Shown here: piece by piece, positions 63,898-64,000 of the stretch
How the letters are laid out: every line of letters starts with the position of its first letter
Numbering within the stretch: position 1 is the stretch's first letter
Assembly: GCF_032229225.1 (NCBI RefSeq)
Contig: NZ_CP135076.1
Coordinates: forward strand, 310,001 to 374,000
DNA length: 64,000 bases
Source of the DNA: Stakelama saccharophila
Lineage (GTDB): Bacteria; Pseudomonadota; Alphaproteobacteria; Sphingomonadales; Sphingomonadaceae
Direction: 5' to 3'
Program-made: the position numbers and the translations under genes
The notes under the pieces: model-generated
Seen by the model: the letters and a program-made list of their open reading frames with translations, nothing else
What the model was told of the DNA's origin: nothing
The model's database searches: none

Positions 63898-64000
63898 ACT
63901 ACGATGCCATTCTGTTCGATTTCGACGGCGTGCTGCTGGAAAGCGAATATGCTGGCAACCGGCACATCGCGGAGTATCTGACCGCACTGGGGCACCCGAC
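63894..64000 (+). CDS. HAD-superfamily hydrolase, start only (cut by window edge)
   Basis: Thirty-five codons are visible, ending at the right edge. MNYDAILFDFDGVLLESE contains HAD motif I with the nucleophile Asp (DFDGV). The subfamily cannot be told, but phosphoglycolate-phosphatase-like and beta-phosphoglucomutase-like members start this way. Overlaps the YggS gene by 4 nt. Confidence 0.8.
   Translation, partial: MNYDAILFDFDGVLLESEYAGNRHIAEYLTALGHP

Overview
The window is GC-rich, densely coded chromosomal DNA from an alphaproteobacterium, most probably a member of the Sphingomonadales. The reasons are the alphaproteobacterial families (DUF1489, DUF1491, DUF3576, DUF6489, MmcB), the order plsX-fabH-ihfA-MerR, the hemE/PPSR origin layout, and short palindromic repeats of a kind I associate with sphingomonads. 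I see no prophage, insertion sequence, CRISPR array, rRNA or tRNA gene.

Left part (1-30 kb): a truncated M61 peptidase, an ICMT-like membrane methyltransferase, glutathione synthesis (gshA) with rsmE and a YjbQ protein, a nitronate monooxygenase, an unknown 11-12-segment membrane protein, ptsP (EI-Ntr), a RodZ-like protein, cpoB-tilS-ftsH, a DinG/XPD-like helicase, a SixA phosphatase, the minus-strand lipid cluster plsX-fabH-ihfA-MerR with rpmF upstream, a fused PabB/PabC, an aspartate aminotransferase, a 48-aa micro-protein, mgtE and a cyclophilin. Middle part (30-42 kb): a LysR regulator divergent from a CDC48-type double AAA ATPase, with a possible small RNA between them; then msrB, a class A penicillin-binding protein, a minus-strand chain (SCO1, YcgN, YgjP-like), an exported ankyrin protein, mmcB, a SleB hydrolase and hpf-ptsN.

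Right part (42-64 kb): the probable replication origin. A 304-bp gap (46007-46310) lies between a leftward operon (PPSR-maf-aroE-coaE-dnaQ) and a rightward one (hemE-hemJ-rho ... mnmE-mnmG-rsmG-parA-parB). It holds DnaA-box-like sequences, an AT-rich stretch and six GANTC sites, in the position of the Caulobacter origin. Three parS-like palindromes sit 7-9 kb to the right, next to parAB, and two of them are inside rsmG. Genes on both sides point away from the gap. Beyond parB come holA, lptE and leuS on the minus strand; leuS carries an in-frame insertion made of a GC-rich palindromic repeat. The window closes with a DUF3576 lipoprotein, an outer-membrane-like protein, a degenerate ThiE/TenI protein, a YggS PLP protein and the start of a HAD hydrolase.

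The most notable points are the origin/parS region, the repeat inside leuS, a probable CTG start for hemE, an orphan promoter-terminator pair upstream of the CDC48 gene with an overlapping operator-like palindrome, and an isolated TetR-type palindrome before the 48-aa gene.
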